This document shows, piece after piece, positions 32,394 through 40,791 of a stretch of 64,000 bases of DNA (positions are counted from its first letter, which is position 1; every line of letters starts with the position of its first letter). Position numbers and translations under genes: made by a program. The notes below the pieces were generated by a model. It saw nothing but the letters and a program-made list of their open reading frames with translations, was not told the origin of the DNA and did no database searches. The stretch comes from JBFMAI01 sp040755725 (GTDB taxonomy: Bacteria > Planctomycetota > Phycisphaerae > UBA1845 > Fen-1342). The stretch lies in the NCBI GenBank assembly GCA_040755725.1, contig JBFMAI010000020.1, forward strand, positions 1-64,000, in the 5' to 3' direction.

Positions 32394-32438
32394 TTGACGG
32401 CAGGCTGATCGCGCGCAATAATGTGAATAGTCATTCAC
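32394..32438 (+). promoter_or_regulatory. Promoter and operator of the TetR-efflux operon
   Basis: TTGACG (32394-32399) and AATAAT (32417-32422) lie 17 bases apart. The palindrome GTGAAT-AGTC-ATTCAC (32423-32438) directly abuts the -10 box and would cover the start point. The TetR-family gene starts at 32453, so autorepression is the natural reading. A second palindrome of the same form is at 33484-33499. Confidence 0.85.
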
Positions 32439-32452
32439 ACAAAGGTGCGCGG

Positions 32453-33067
32453 ATGAGCGCTGAGAAACTCGAAACCGAAGTCCGGCAGGACCAGATCGCC
32501 CAGGCGGCCCTCGGCGTCATCGGAAGCCACGGCCTGCGAGCTCTGAGCGTAGCACGGGTCGCCCGGCAGGTCGGCCTGGTGCCCTCGGCCATCTACCGGC
32601 ACTTCGAGAACAAGGACCGTGTCCTCAGCACCGTGCTAGACCTGATCCATGACCGACTGTGCGCGAATGTCCAAGCCGTATGTGCCGAGGCGGCCGATCC
32701 CGTGGAGCAACTGCATCGGCTTCTAACCCGACACATCAGCCTGATCCGTGAGAATCAGGGGATTCCGCGCGTGATCTTCTCCGAGGACATGTACGCCGGG
32801 CACCCCGAGCGCCGGGCCAAGGTGTACTGGATTGTCAGCGACTACCTCAAACGCGTTGCCGACCTGGTCCGCCAGGGCCAGAAGAGCGGCCGAATTCGCG
32901 CGGACTGCGATGCAGCGGTCCTGGCCGTGATGTTCCTCGGGCTCGTCCAACCAGCGGCGATTCTGTGGCACGTCAGCGACGGGGCGTTCGACGTGACCAG
33001 GCAGGCTGAACGGTCATGGCGGGTCTTTTCCGAGGCGATTCGCGCGAACGGCGAGGGCCAAGCGTGA
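32453..33067 (+). CDS. TetR-family regulator, CecR-like
   Basis: A 204-residue protein. The DNA-binding domain (about 10-55) has the TetR helix-turn-helix LSVARVARQVGLVPSAIYRHFENKD (shown in outline: VARQVGL---AIYRHF). The C-terminal ligand domain is of the CecR/YbiH type (HISLIRENQGIPRVIFSE, MFLGLVQPA). The ATG at 32453 has AAGGTG at the right distance; a GTG at 32423 would start within the operator and is rejected. The order of genes that follows (HlyD adaptor, two ATPases, two permeases) is that of the E. coli CecR-controlled ybhGFSR efflux operon. Autoregulation through the palindrome at 32423 is likely. Confidence 0.85.
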   Translation: MSAEKLETEVRQDQIAQAALGVIGSHGLRALSVARVARQVGLVPSAIYRHFENKDRVLSTVLDLIHDRLCANVQAVCAEAADPVEQLHRLLTRHISLIRENQGIPRVIFSEDMYAGHPERRAKVYWIVSDYLKRVADLVRQGQKSGRIRADCDAAVLAVMFLGLVQPAAILWHVSDGAFDVTRQAERSWRVFSEAIRANGEGQA

Positions 33068-33519
33068 ACGGGGCCCAGCTCCATCTCTGGCTTGGCCAGG
33101 CTGCGGTGATGGGCAGCGCGTTCGCCGTGTCCCTGTCGCTGGTCGCAGTTCTGTCAGAAGTCGGGCGTGTGCGGCGAGGTGCCCTGGTCACGATGGCCGT
33201 GATTGCCGTGCTCTCGTTGCCCACATACGCGACGTGGAGGCCGGCGGAGGACATTGTCCGGTCGGTTTCCGGCGTGACTCTCGCGAGCGTGGAAGGACAG
33301 CAGCAGGGCGCGGCGTTGGCGCTGCTCGTGAACGAGGCACTCGGTGTGATCGCGCTCGTAGGCTTGCTAGCTTCGCGGCGAGTGCGGAAGGTCGTGTCCG
33401 TGGTTCGGCGGGTCAAACACGGGCGCGATCGCGCCGTCGGGCGCCGGTCCGCTGATAGAGACGGTTTCTGTTTTGAGCGCGGTGTGAACGCATGTTCACA
33501 AAGTGAGGTGAGGCCGTGA
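33064..33519 (+). CDS. Small membrane protein in the efflux operon
   Basis: A 151-residue protein with about three membrane segments: residues 5-33 (LWLGQAAVMGSAFAVSLSLVAVL), 38-56 (GALVTMAVIAVLSLPTYATW) and 82-104 (GAALALLVNEALGVIALVGLL, in outline). The last 45 residues are basic and cytoplasmic. The GTG at 33064 overlaps the TetR stop (GTGA), and its own stop overlaps the GTG of the HlyD gene. E. coli has no counterpart in its operon. The second operator lies inside its 3' end. The role is unknown; a helper of the transporter is possible. Confidence 0.6.
   Translation: MNGAQLHLWLGQAAVMGSAFAVSLSLVAVLSEVGRVRRGALVTMAVIAVLSLPTYATWRPAEDIVRSVSGVTLASVEGQQQGAALALLVNEALGVIALVGLLASRRVRKVVSVVRRVKHGRDRAVGRRSADRDGFCFERGVNACSQSEVRP
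33484..33499 (+). promoter_or_regulatory. Second operator, upstream of the adaptor gene
   Basis: GTGAAC-GCAT-GTTCAC is a perfect palindrome of the same half-site and spacing as GTGAAT-AGTC-ATTCAC at 32423-32438. It ends 16 bases before the HlyD start. No clear -10/-35 pair is seen next to it. Confidence 0.7.
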
Positions 33520-34679
33520 AGGGCAAACGCAAGTTCATGATCGTGCCGGCCGGGATCGCGGTCGCCGCGGCCGCGTACTGGTACGTCGACAGCCGGGCCG
33601 GCAACGACCCCAATGTCATTCGGATTTCCGGCAACATCGAAGTCACCGATGCCGAAGTGAGCTTCAAGATCGCTGGCCGCGTCGACGACCGGCTGATCTC
33701 GGAAGGTCAAATCGTTCAAAAAGGCGCACTGGCGGCACTCCTCGACGGCTCCGACTTGCTTAACGAGGTCGCGATACGCCGCGCCGAACTCCGGGCCGCG
33801 GAGGCGGCGCTCGCCGAGTTGGTGGCCGGCTCGCGGCCGGCGGAGATCGCGGCGGCGGCGGCGGCGGTGGAGAAGGCCAAGTCGTTCCTAGCTGAGCTGG
33901 AGGCCGGGTCGCGGCCGCAGGAGATTGCGGTCGCCGATGCGACTGTGTCCCGGGCGCGGGCGGACCTGGCGGATGCGGAAACGAACTATAACCGCGTCAA
34001 GGATTTGTATGAGCGCCAAATGGCGGCCAACCAGGAGTTCGACAGCGGCAAGGCGCGCTATGACGCCGCCGCGGCCCGCCTGACGGAGGCCATCGAGCAG
34101 CTCAAGCTCATCCGCGAAGGGCCGCGGCGGGAGGACATCGATCAGGCCCGGGCGGCCGTGGCGGAAGCCCAGGAGCGCTTCAACCTGGTGAGGGAGGGGC
34201 CGCGGAAGGAAACCATCGAGCAAGCCCGCGCCCGAGTCGAGCAGGCGAAGGCGTCGCTGGCGCTGGCTGAAACGCGGCTGGGCTACGCCACGCTTACGTC
34301 GCCGCTCACTGGTGTCGTACTCTCGGAGAACGTCGAGCCCGGCGAGTACGTGGCGCCCGGGACACCCGTCGTCACGGTTGGCGACTTGGAAAACGTGTGG
34401 CTGCGGGCGTACGTCAACGAGACCGACCTGGGCCGCGTAAGAGTCGGCCAGCCGGTCCGGGTGTCCACCGACACGTACCCCGGCAAGGTGTACGAAGGCC
34501 GTGTGTCGTTCGTGGCGGCCGAGGCCGAGTTCACGCCGAAGAACGTCCAGACCACCAAGGAGCGGGTCAAGCTCGTCTACCGCATCAAGGTCGACATCCG
34601 CAACCCGAACATGGAGCTCAAGCCGGGCATGCCCGCCGACGCGGACGTCCTGCTGGCCGAGCCGGCCGGAGGCGCCTGA
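33516..34679 (+). CDS. ybhG: HlyD/YbhG-type membrane fusion protein
   Basis: A 387-residue adaptor. It has an N-terminal membrane anchor (about 7-23), a biotinyl-lipoyl half (GNIEVTDAEVSFKIAGRVDDR), a long coiled coil (about 75-255) with repeated segments ELVAGSRPAEIAAA / ELEAGSRPQEIAVA and IREGPRREDI / VREGPRKETI, and a beta-barrel part after about 265 (SPLTGVVL--NVEPGEYV). It bridges the inner-membrane ABC transporter to an outer-membrane channel. The GTG at 33516 follows GAGGTGAGG and the upstream stop. The internal tandem repeats lengthen the coiled coil compared with E. coli YbhG, which could suit a deeper periplasm. Confidence 0.85.
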   Translation: MKGKRKFMIVPAGIAVAAAAYWYVDSRAGNDPNVIRISGNIEVTDAEVSFKIAGRVDDRLISEGQIVQKGALAALLDGSDLLNEVAIRRAELRAAEAALAELVAGSRPAEIAAAAAAVEKAKSFLAELEAGSRPQEIAVADATVSRARADLADAETNYNRVKDLYERQMAANQEFDSGKARYDAAAARLTEAIEQLKLIREGPRREDIDQARAAVAEAQERFNLVREGPRKETIEQARARVEQAKASLALAETRLGYATLTSPLTGVVLSENVEPGEYVAPGTPVVTVGDLENVWLRAYVNETDLGRVRVGQPVRVSTDTYPGKVYEGRVSFVAAEAEFTPKNVQTTKERVKLVYRIKVDIRNPNMELKPGMPADADVLLAEPAGGA

Positions 34680-35641
34680 TGGAAGCCATCCGCGCTGAGA
34701 GCCTGACCAAGTCGTTCGGTCACCTGGTCGCGGTGAACAGCCTCACCCTCACCGTGGCCGAGGGCGAGATCTTCGGACTCGTCGGTCCAGACGGGGCCGG
34801 GAAGACCACGACCATGCGGCTGCTCACGTCCATCATGGACCCGACCTCCGGCGACGCCTGGGTCGCCGGGCACCACGTGGTGCGCCAGGCCGAGGCCGTC
34901 AAGGAAGACATCGGCTACATGAGCCAGCGCTTCGGCCTGTATCCCGACCTGTCGGTGATGGAGAACATCGACTTCTATGCGGACATCTACGGCGTGCCGC
35001 GCAAGGGACGCGCCGAGAGAATCGACCGGCTGCTGGCGTTTAGCAACCTGACGCCGTTCAAGAAGCGGCTGGCCGGCAACCTCTCCGGCGGCATGAAGCA
35101 GAAGCTCGGCCTGGCGTGCGCGCTGATTCACACGCCCAAGGTGCTGTTCCTGGACGAGCCGACGAACGGCGTCGATCCGGTCTCGCGGCGGGATTTCTGG
35201 CGGATTCTGTACCAGCTCCTGCGCGAGAAGGTCACGATCTTCGTCTCGACGGCCTACCTGGACGAAGCGGAACGCTGCAATCGGCTGGCCCTGATCCACG
35301 CCGGGCGGCTGCTGGCAGTCGGGACGCCCGACGAGGTCAAGCGCCTGACGCGCGGGACGATCCTGGAGGTGCGCTCACCCCAGGCCCGGCGAGTGACTAC
35401 GTTGCTGCGGGAGCGGCTTTGTGGCCCCGGTGTCTCGCCGGTGGAATCCGTCGGCCTCTTTGGCGACCGCGTGCACGTCGTGACGCATGTGCCGCAGGAG
35501 ACTACCGCGCGGGTCGAACGTCTGCTTGCGGACGCGAACCTCGAGCGCGCGGGAATCACGCCCGTCGAACCAACGCTGGAAGACGTGTTCATCTCGGTCC
35601 TCGCCGGGGAGGAGGGAGGCAAACTCGATGATCGCGAGTAA
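34679..35641 (+). CDS. ABC transporter ATPase, first half of a YbhF-like pair
   Basis: A 320-residue ATPase. Walker A is GPDGAGKTT with the unusual aspartate seen in the first nucleotide-binding domain of YbhF, the signature is LSGGMKQK, Walker B is VLFLDEPTNGVDP, and STAYLDEAERC holds the switch region (a serine-threonine-alanine where many have TTH). The missing switch histidine suggests a degenerate site. The ATG overlaps the adaptor stop (TGATG); an earlier in-frame start at 34397 would lie inside the adaptor gene and is rejected. It pairs with the next gene; in E. coli the two domains are fused in one YbhF. Confidence 0.9.
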   Translation: MEAIRAESLTKSFGHLVAVNSLTLTVAEGEIFGLVGPDGAGKTTTMRLLTSIMDPTSGDAWVAGHHVVRQAEAVKEDIGYMSQRFGLYPDLSVMENIDFYADIYGVPRKGRAERIDRLLAFSNLTPFKKRLAGNLSGGMKQKLGLACALIHTPKVLFLDEPTNGVDPVSRRDFWRILYQLLREKVTIFVSTAYLDEAERCNRLALIHAGRLLAVGTPDEVKRLTRGTILEVRSPQARRVTTLLRERLCGPGVSPVESVGLFGDRVHVVTHVPQETTARVERLLADANLERAGITPVEPTLEDVFISVLAGEEGGKLDDRE

Positions 35642-36602
35642 GCCTGAAAAAGCCGTCATCGTCAAAGATCTGGAGAAGCGTTTCGGCAGCTTCGTCGCCG
35701 TCAACCGCGTCAGTTTCGAAGTCGCCAAGGGCGAAATCTTTGGGTTCCTCGGTCCAAACGGCGCCGGGAAGTCCACGACCATCCGCATGCTGTGCGGACT
35801 CTTGGCGCCGAGCGGCGGCAGCGGGACCGTGGCGGGGTTCGACGTCCGCACGCAGCCTGAGCAAATCAAGGCCCACATCGGTTACATGAGCCAGAAGTTT
35901 TCGCTCTACGAGGACCTGACGGTCGAGGAGAACATCGACTTCTACAGCGGCATCTACCGGATTCCCGCGGCCCGCAAGAAAGAACGCAAGGAATGGGTCA
36001 TCGAGATGGCCGGCCTGCGGGAGCATCGCCGCTCGCGCACGGCGACGCTCTCCGGCGGCTGGAAGCAGCGCCTGGCGCTGGGCTGCGCGATCCTGCACGA
36101 GCCGCCGGTGATCTTCCTGGACGAGCCGACCTCCGGCGTGGACCCGATGAGTCGCCGGCGCTTCTGGGATCTGATCTACGAGCTGGCCGGTAAGGGCGTC
36201 ACGGTGTTTGTCACTACGCACTACATGGACGAGGCGGAATACTGCGACCGGCTCGGGCTGATCTACCGGGGCGAGCTGATCGCGACCGGGACGCCGGGTG
36301 CGCTGAAAACCCAGCTTATGCGCGAGGAAGTGCTCGACGTGCTTTGCGAACGGCCGCAGGACGCGCTCGGCGAGATTGAGGGCGCGGCGGGCGTCAAGGA
36401 GGTCGCCCTTTTCGGCCGCGGACTGCACGTTGTCGCAGACGACGGCGACGCGGCGGCCAGCACCGTCCGGAGCCTGTTGCGAGAGCGCGGCTACCAGGTC
36501 GAACGGGTCGAGCAGATCGTTCCGTCGCTGGAAGACGTGTTCGTATCACTGATCGAGGCCCGCGATCGCGCGGAGCAGCCGCAGCAGGAGGTGCGCCGAT
36601 GA
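35628..36602 (+). CDS. ABC transporter ATPase, second half of a YbhF-like pair
   Basis: A 324-residue ATPase with a complete catalytic site: Walker A GPNGAGKST, signature LSGGWKQR, Walker B VIFLDEPTSGVDP and switch VTTHYMDEAE. The C-terminal 75 residues are a small alpha/beta domain shared with its neighbour. It starts at the ATG at 35628, overlapping the previous gene by 14 bases, with GGAGG upstream. Together with the first ATPase it forms an asymmetric pair with one full and one degenerate site, as in the fused YbhF of E. coli. Confidence 0.9.
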   Translation: MIASKPEKAVIVKDLEKRFGSFVAVNRVSFEVAKGEIFGFLGPNGAGKSTTIRMLCGLLAPSGGSGTVAGFDVRTQPEQIKAHIGYMSQKFSLYEDLTVEENIDFYSGIYRIPAARKKERKEWVIEMAGLREHRRSRTATLSGGWKQRLALGCAILHEPPVIFLDEPTSGVDPMSRRRFWDLIYELAGKGVTVFVTTHYMDEAEYCDRLGLIYRGELIATGTPGALKTQLMREEVLDVLCERPQDALGEIEGAAGVKEVALFGRGLHVVADDGDAAASTVRSLLRERGYQVERVEQIVPSLEDVFVSLIEARDRAEQPQQEVRR

Positions 36603-37732
36603 AGCCCTCCCGCCTCTGGGCCGTGGCGCGCAAGGAGTTCGTGCACATTGTGCGCGACCCACGCAGCCTGGGCATGGCGATAGCCATCCCGATGCTCTTG
36701 CTTGTGCTCTTCGGGTACGCCCTGACGCTGGACGTGGACGACGTGCCGACGGTGATCTGGGATCAGAGCGGTTCCCAGACCAGCCGTGAGTTCCTCAGCC
36801 GGTTCAGCGGTTCGCCCTATTTCGCGATTCGCGGGTACGTGCAGAACTACAAGGAACTGGAACGAGCCATCGACTCCGGGCGGGCGCTCGTGGCCCTCGT
36901 CGTGCCACGGGACTTCGCCCAGCACATTGAATCCGGCCGCACCGCCGAGGTACAGATGATCGTCGACGGCAGCGACTCCAACACGGCGACCATCGCGATG
37001 GGTTACGCGGACACGATCGCGCAGGGGTATTCGCAGGACATCGCCGTCCGGGACATTCAACGGATCGGTGGCCAGGCGCTGCGCCTGCCGCTCGACGTGC
37101 GGCCACGCGTCTGGTTCAACGCAGACATGGAGTCCAAGAACTACATCATTCCTGGTCTGATCGCCGTCATCATGATGGTGATCGCGGCCTTGCTCACGTC
37201 CTTGACCGTGGCGCGCGAGTGGGAGCGCGGCACGATGGAGCAGCTCATCTCGACGCCCGTCAAAGGCCCGGAACTGATTCTCGGCAAGCTCCTGCCGTAC
37301 TTTGCGATCGGGATGTTCGACGTGCTGCTGGCGGTGCTGATGGGCGAGTTTGTCTTCAAGGTCCCCCTGCGCGGCAGCGTCGCCCTGCTGTTCGTCATGG
37401 CGGCAATCTTCCTGGCCGGGGCCCTGTCGCTGGGCATGGTGATCAGCATTCTGACCAAGAGCCAGCTTCTGGCCAGCCAGTTGGCAATGGTACTCACGTT
37501 CCTGCCGTCGTTCCTGCTGTCGGACTTCATGTACGCGATCAGCAACATGCCCAAGCCCATCCAGCTCATCACGTACTTGATTCCGGCACGGTATTTCGTG
37601 GTCTTGCTCAAGGGCATATACCTGAAAGGCGTCGGACTGGAGGTCCTGGCAGCCCAGGCCGGACTGCTGACGGTTTTCGCCGCGGCGATGGTGCTGCTGG
37701 CCAACGTCAAGTTCAAGAAGAAGCTGGTGTAG
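36599..37732 (+). CDS. ABC-2 type permease, YbhS-like
   Basis: A 377-residue permease. A first membrane helix is near residue 25, a large periplasmic part follows (about 45-180), and five helices lie between about 180 and 370. The ABC-2 signature is recognisable around REWERGTMEQLISTPVKGPELILGKLLPY (in outline: ERGTMEQL-STPVK--E-I-GK). It begins in an ATGA overlap with the second ATPase. With the next permease it makes the inner-membrane channel for export of drugs or chloride-coupled substrates; the substrate cannot be read from the sequence. Confidence 0.9.
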   Translation: MKPSRLWAVARKEFVHIVRDPRSLGMAIAIPMLLLVLFGYALTLDVDDVPTVIWDQSGSQTSREFLSRFSGSPYFAIRGYVQNYKELERAIDSGRALVALVVPRDFAQHIESGRTAEVQMIVDGSDSNTATIAMGYADTIAQGYSQDIAVRDIQRIGGQALRLPLDVRPRVWFNADMESKNYIIPGLIAVIMMVIAALLTSLTVAREWERGTMEQLISTPVKGPELILGKLLPYFAIGMFDVLLAVLMGEFVFKVPLRGSVALLFVMAAIFLAGALSLGMVISILTKSQLLASQLAMVLTFLPSFLLSDFMYAISNMPKPIQLITYLIPARYFVVLLKGIYLKGVGLEVLAAQAGLLTVFAAAMVLLANVKFKKKLV

Positions 37733-37734
37733 CC

Positions 37735-38865
37735 GTGTTCGAACGCATCAAGCACATGCTGATCAAGGAGTTCGCGCAGGTCTTTCGCGACCCGAAGATG
37801 CGCGGCGTTATCTTCGTCATGCCGGTCGTCCAGGTGCTCGTATTCGGGTACGCCGTCACCACGGACGTGAAGCACGTCGCGACGGCGGTTCGCGACCTGG
37901 ACGACAGCGTCGCCAGCCGCGAGCTGGTCGCGCGGTTCGAGAAGTCGGGCTACTTCGACATCATCGAGTACGTCAGCGACGACGGGCGGGCGCGCGAGCT
38001 GGTGGACCACGGGCGCGTGCGTGCCGTCCTGGCGATCAATCACGGCTTCGAGGACGATCTGCGCGCCGGCCGAACCGCACAGCTTCAGGTGATCGTGGAC
38101 GGCACGGACTCGAACACGGCCGGCATCGTGCTCGACTACAGCGCCAAGATCGCCCGGCAGTTTTCGCAGAACGTGCTCGATACGCGTTATGCGCGGCTGA
38201 AGGGCGTGCCCCAGGAGCCGGCCCAGGTCGTGGTGCAGACGCGGGCCTGGTTCAACGAGAACCTGGAAAGCCGGAATTTCTACGTACCGGGCGTCATCGC
38301 GATCATCGTGTTGCTCATCACGCTCATGCTCACGAGCATGGCTGTCGTGCGCGAAAAAGAGATCGGCACAATGGAGCAGATCATGGTTTCGCCGATCACG
38401 CCGGTTGAGTTCATCCTGGGTAAAACCGTCCCCTTCGCCCTGATCGGCTTCGCCGACGTGATCGGTATCACGCTGGTGGGCGTGTTCTGGTTCAAGGTGC
38501 CGATCCGCGGCGACCTGCTGCTCCTGCTGGCGGCCACGACGCTGTACCTGATGACGACGCTGGGCGTCGGCCTGCTGATCTCGACTGTGAGTGCGACGCA
38601 GCAGCAGGCGATGATGAGCACGTTCTTCTTCTACTTCCCCGCCGTGCTGCTGTCGGGTTTCATGTTCCCGATCGCGAACATGCCGGAGCTGATTCAATGG
38701 CTCACGTACCTGAATCCGCTGCGCTACTTCTTGATGATCGTCCGGGGGATTTTCCTCAAGGGCGTCGGCCCGAGCATTCTCTGGCCGCAGATGGCGGCGC
38801 TGGCGGTCATGGGCCTCGTAACGCTGTGGCTGGCCTCTCGGAGGTTCCGAAAGACGTTGACTTAA
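37735..38865 (+). CDS. ABC-2 type permease, YbhR-like
   Basis: A 376-residue permease with the same plan as the preceding one: helix near residue 25, periplasmic domain, then five helices, and the ABC-2 motif EKEIGTMEQIMVSPITPVEFILGK (in outline EIGTMEQI-VSPI). The GTG at 37735 lies 2 bases after the previous stop. A GTG start far upstream in the same frame would run through the neighbour and is rejected. It closes the efflux operon; the next gene follows after 68 bases. Confidence 0.9.
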   Translation: MFERIKHMLIKEFAQVFRDPKMRGVIFVMPVVQVLVFGYAVTTDVKHVATAVRDLDDSVASRELVARFEKSGYFDIIEYVSDDGRARELVDHGRVRAVLAINHGFEDDLRAGRTAQLQVIVDGTDSNTAGIVLDYSAKIARQFSQNVLDTRYARLKGVPQEPAQVVVQTRAWFNENLESRNFYVPGVIAIIVLLITLMLTSMAVVREKEIGTMEQIMVSPITPVEFILGKTVPFALIGFADVIGITLVGVFWFKVPIRGDLLLLLAATTLYLMTTLGVGLLISTVSATQQQAMMSTFFFYFPAVLLSGFMFPIANMPELIQWLTYLNPLRYFLMIVRGIFLKGVGPSILWPQMAALAVMGLVTLWLASRRFRKTLT

Positions 38866-38933
38866 CGCCCCACGAGATGAATGTGGATCGGTGGAATGGG
38901 CAGTGAGGAAATCAGACGTACCGGAGAAATGCA

Positions 38934-40061
38934 ATGACAAGGAATCGCAGCACCCGTCCGATTGTTCTGGCGAGCATCATTGGCACGACGCTGCTGCTGG
39001 CGCAGACACCTGCACTGGCACACTGTGACGGCATGGATGGCCCGGTCGTGAAGGCGGCCCAGAGGGCGCTGGAAGCGGGCGACGTGAACCTCGTCCTAAT
39101 CTGGGTGCAGCAGAAGGACGAGGCCGAGATCCGGAAGACGTTCGAGCAAGCGCTGGCTGTCCGGAAGCTGAGTCCGGAGGCTAAACAGGTCGCGGACACC
39201 TGGTTCTTCGAGACGCTCGTGCGTGTCCACCGCGCGGGCGAAGGTGCACCCTACACTGGCCTCAAGCCCGCTGGACGCGACCTGGGCCCCGCCATCCGGG
39301 CGGCCGACACGGCGATCGAGACCGGTGCCATTGAACCGGTTCTGAAGCTCGTCACCGAGGCAACACACGAAGGCATCCGCCAGCGCTTCGCGGAGGTCGC
39401 CGCGACGACGAGGTTCAACAAGGACGACGTGGGCGCCGGGCGTGAACACGTACGCGCGTACGTCACCTTCGTCCATTACGTTGAGGGACTTTACCAGGCG
39501 GCCTCCCAGCCGCCGCACGGCCACGAGCATGAAACCACCGCCTCGGAAACACACGCCGATGAGCATCAGCGTGAGCACGAGGCGCACGCTCAGATGGAAG
39601 GAGAGCACCCAATGAAACCCCAGATTCCACAACCACTGAAGTCCGAGCACGACGAACTACACGCAGAGCTGGTCAAGGCCACCAAGGCCGGCGGTAGGAT
39701 CGGCGAGGCGGCAACCGCCGTCGCGCGGGTTCTACACCCTCATTTTGTCAAGGAAGAAGAGTACGCGCTGCCGCCGCTCGGACTGCTGCAAGTGGTATCA
39801 CGCGGCGAGGTATCGCCGGAAATGCGCGCGGTCGTCACGATGACCGACAAGCTCAAGGCCGAGCTGCCGCAGATGCTGACCGAGCACAAGGCGATCGTCA
39901 CGGCGCTGGAAGCGCTGAAGGCCGCCGCCCTGGCCGAACACAACCACGAGGTGGCGCACTTTGCCGAGAAGCTGATTGTTCACGCCCGGACCGAAGAGGA
40001 GGTCATGTACCCCGCCGCGATTTTGGTCGGTGAGTATCTCAAGATCAAGCTGCCCCAATAG
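38934..40061 (+). CDS. DUF6448 - hemerythrin fusion protein, secreted
   Basis: A 375-residue protein with an N-terminal signal peptide (about 1-29, cleavage near ALA-HC). Residues 30-190 fit DUF6448 (HCDGMDGPVV at its start). A histidine-rich linker (about 195-225: GHEHE, THADEHQREHEAHAQ) follows. Residues 225-375 resemble a hemerythrin HHE domain, with SEHDELH, HPHFVKEEE, TEHKAIV and HARTEEEVMYP supplying the metal ligands. A secreted diiron domain with a histidine-rich linker suggests metal or oxygen/NO sensing or storage. The ATG at 38934 has GGAGAAA upstream. It is downstream of the efflux operon and probably in the same direction of transcription. Confidence 0.75.
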   Translation: MTRNRSTRPIVLASIIGTTLLLAQTPALAHCDGMDGPVVKAAQRALEAGDVNLVLIWVQQKDEAEIRKTFEQALAVRKLSPEAKQVADTWFFETLVRVHRAGEGAPYTGLKPAGRDLGPAIRAADTAIETGAIEPVLKLVTEATHEGIRQRFAEVAATTRFNKDDVGAGREHVRAYVTFVHYVEGLYQAASQPPHGHEHETTASETHADEHQREHEAHAQMEGEHPMKPQIPQPLKSEHDELHAELVKATKAGGRIGEAATAVARVLHPHFVKEEEYALPPLGLLQVVSRGEVSPEMRAVVTMTDKLKAELPQMLTEHKAIVTALEALKAAALAEHNHEVAHFAEKLIVHARTEEEVMYPAAILVGEYLKIKLPQ

Positions 40062-40073
40062 GACCTGGAACCT

Positions 40074-40119
40074 GGAACGCGAACTGTTGGCTCGCGCTGC
40101 GCACTATGGAGCGCGTTCC
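40074..40119. terminator. Inverted repeat between convergent genes
   Basis: GGAACGCG (40074-40081) and CGCGTTCC (40112-40119) can pair around a 30-base G+C-rich loop. It lies between the convergent DUF6448 and DUF2179 genes. No T-tract follows, so it is only a possible bidirectional terminator. Confidence 0.3.
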
Positions 40120-40177
40120 ATGAGAACACGAGCTTTCGTGCCGGCGAATGAGCTCTCGACGGAAGCGAGGGCCCACG

Positions 40178-40744
40178 TCATGCCGTTCTGCAAACCGAAG
40201 CGCGGCCAGACGATAGCCACCCGAGTAAGTGGGAGGCCTGAGTCCAGCGAGTACGACGCTTCGCCGACGTGCTGCGGACGTCCTCGATGGTGACGACAAC
40301 CTCAGGATCGACCTCTGTCGCCAAATCGGCGACGGCCGATGCGGCCCTGCGCGGCACGATTGTGAAACACACATCCACGGGGCCGTCACGGCCGGCCCCT
40401 GTGAGAGTCGTCACCATGACACCCGCACGGCGAAGCTGCCCTGCGAGCGCCACCGCGCGCCCACGACTGACCAGCGTGACGAGCTGCACACCAAGCGCAA
40501 GCTTACTCTCCAACCACATGCCCAGCCCCAATCCGGTAGCGTAGCCGCCGGCATAGGCGAGCACGTTCACCCACTGATTGAGATGGCTGAGCACGCTGGC
40601 CACGGCACAGACCCAGATGGTGACTTCTACAAAGCCAAGTCCCACCGCGAAGGCGCGATGTCCGCGTGTCACGCAGATCAGGCGCAGCGTTCCCAGGGAT
40701 ACGTCCGCGACGCGCGCGCAGAAGATGAACACTGGCAACCACAT
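40178..40744 (-). CDS. UPF0316 (DUF5698/DUF2179-type) membrane protein
   Basis: A 188-residue protein. Three membrane helices lie in the first 90 residues (FIFCARVADVSLGTLRLI, LGFVEVTIWVCAVASVL, YAGGYATGLGLGMWLE), followed by a cytoplasmic domain of the DUF2179 kind (VTLVSRGRAVALAGQLRRAG, given in outline, then a beta-rich region with VVVTIEDV). The family is of unknown function and may sense nucleotides or metals. The ATG is at 40744. The neighbouring minus-strand genes (NifX-like, Rnk) are separated by short gaps and could form one operon. Confidence 0.8.
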   Translation of the reverse strand: MWLPVFIFCARVADVSLGTLRLICVTRGHRAFAVGLGFVEVTIWVCAVASVLSHLNQWVNVLAYAGGYATGLGLGMWLESKLALGVQLVTLVSRGRAVALAGQLRRAGVMVTTLTGAGRDGPVDVCFTIVPRRAASAVADLATEVDPEVVVTIEDVRSTSAKRRTRWTQASHLLGWLSSGRASVCRTA

Positions 40745-40791
40745 TGCCGCCTCCGTTCTACAACTGCTGACTTAGCTGTGAGGTCATGCTG

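Noticed and set aside
32423..32452. GTG at 32423 as start of the TetR gene
   Set aside because: It lies in the operator and next to the -10 box; the ATG at 32453 has a ribosome-binding site.
34397..34678. Upstream extension of the first ABC ATPase
   Set aside because: The extension is arginine- and proline-rich and out of frame with the adaptor; the ATG at 34679 overlaps the adaptor stop and starts at the ATPase fold.
37219..37734. Upstream extension of the second permease gene
   Set aside because: It would run through the previous permease gene in another frame. The GTG at 37735, two bases after the stop, fits the family N-terminus.
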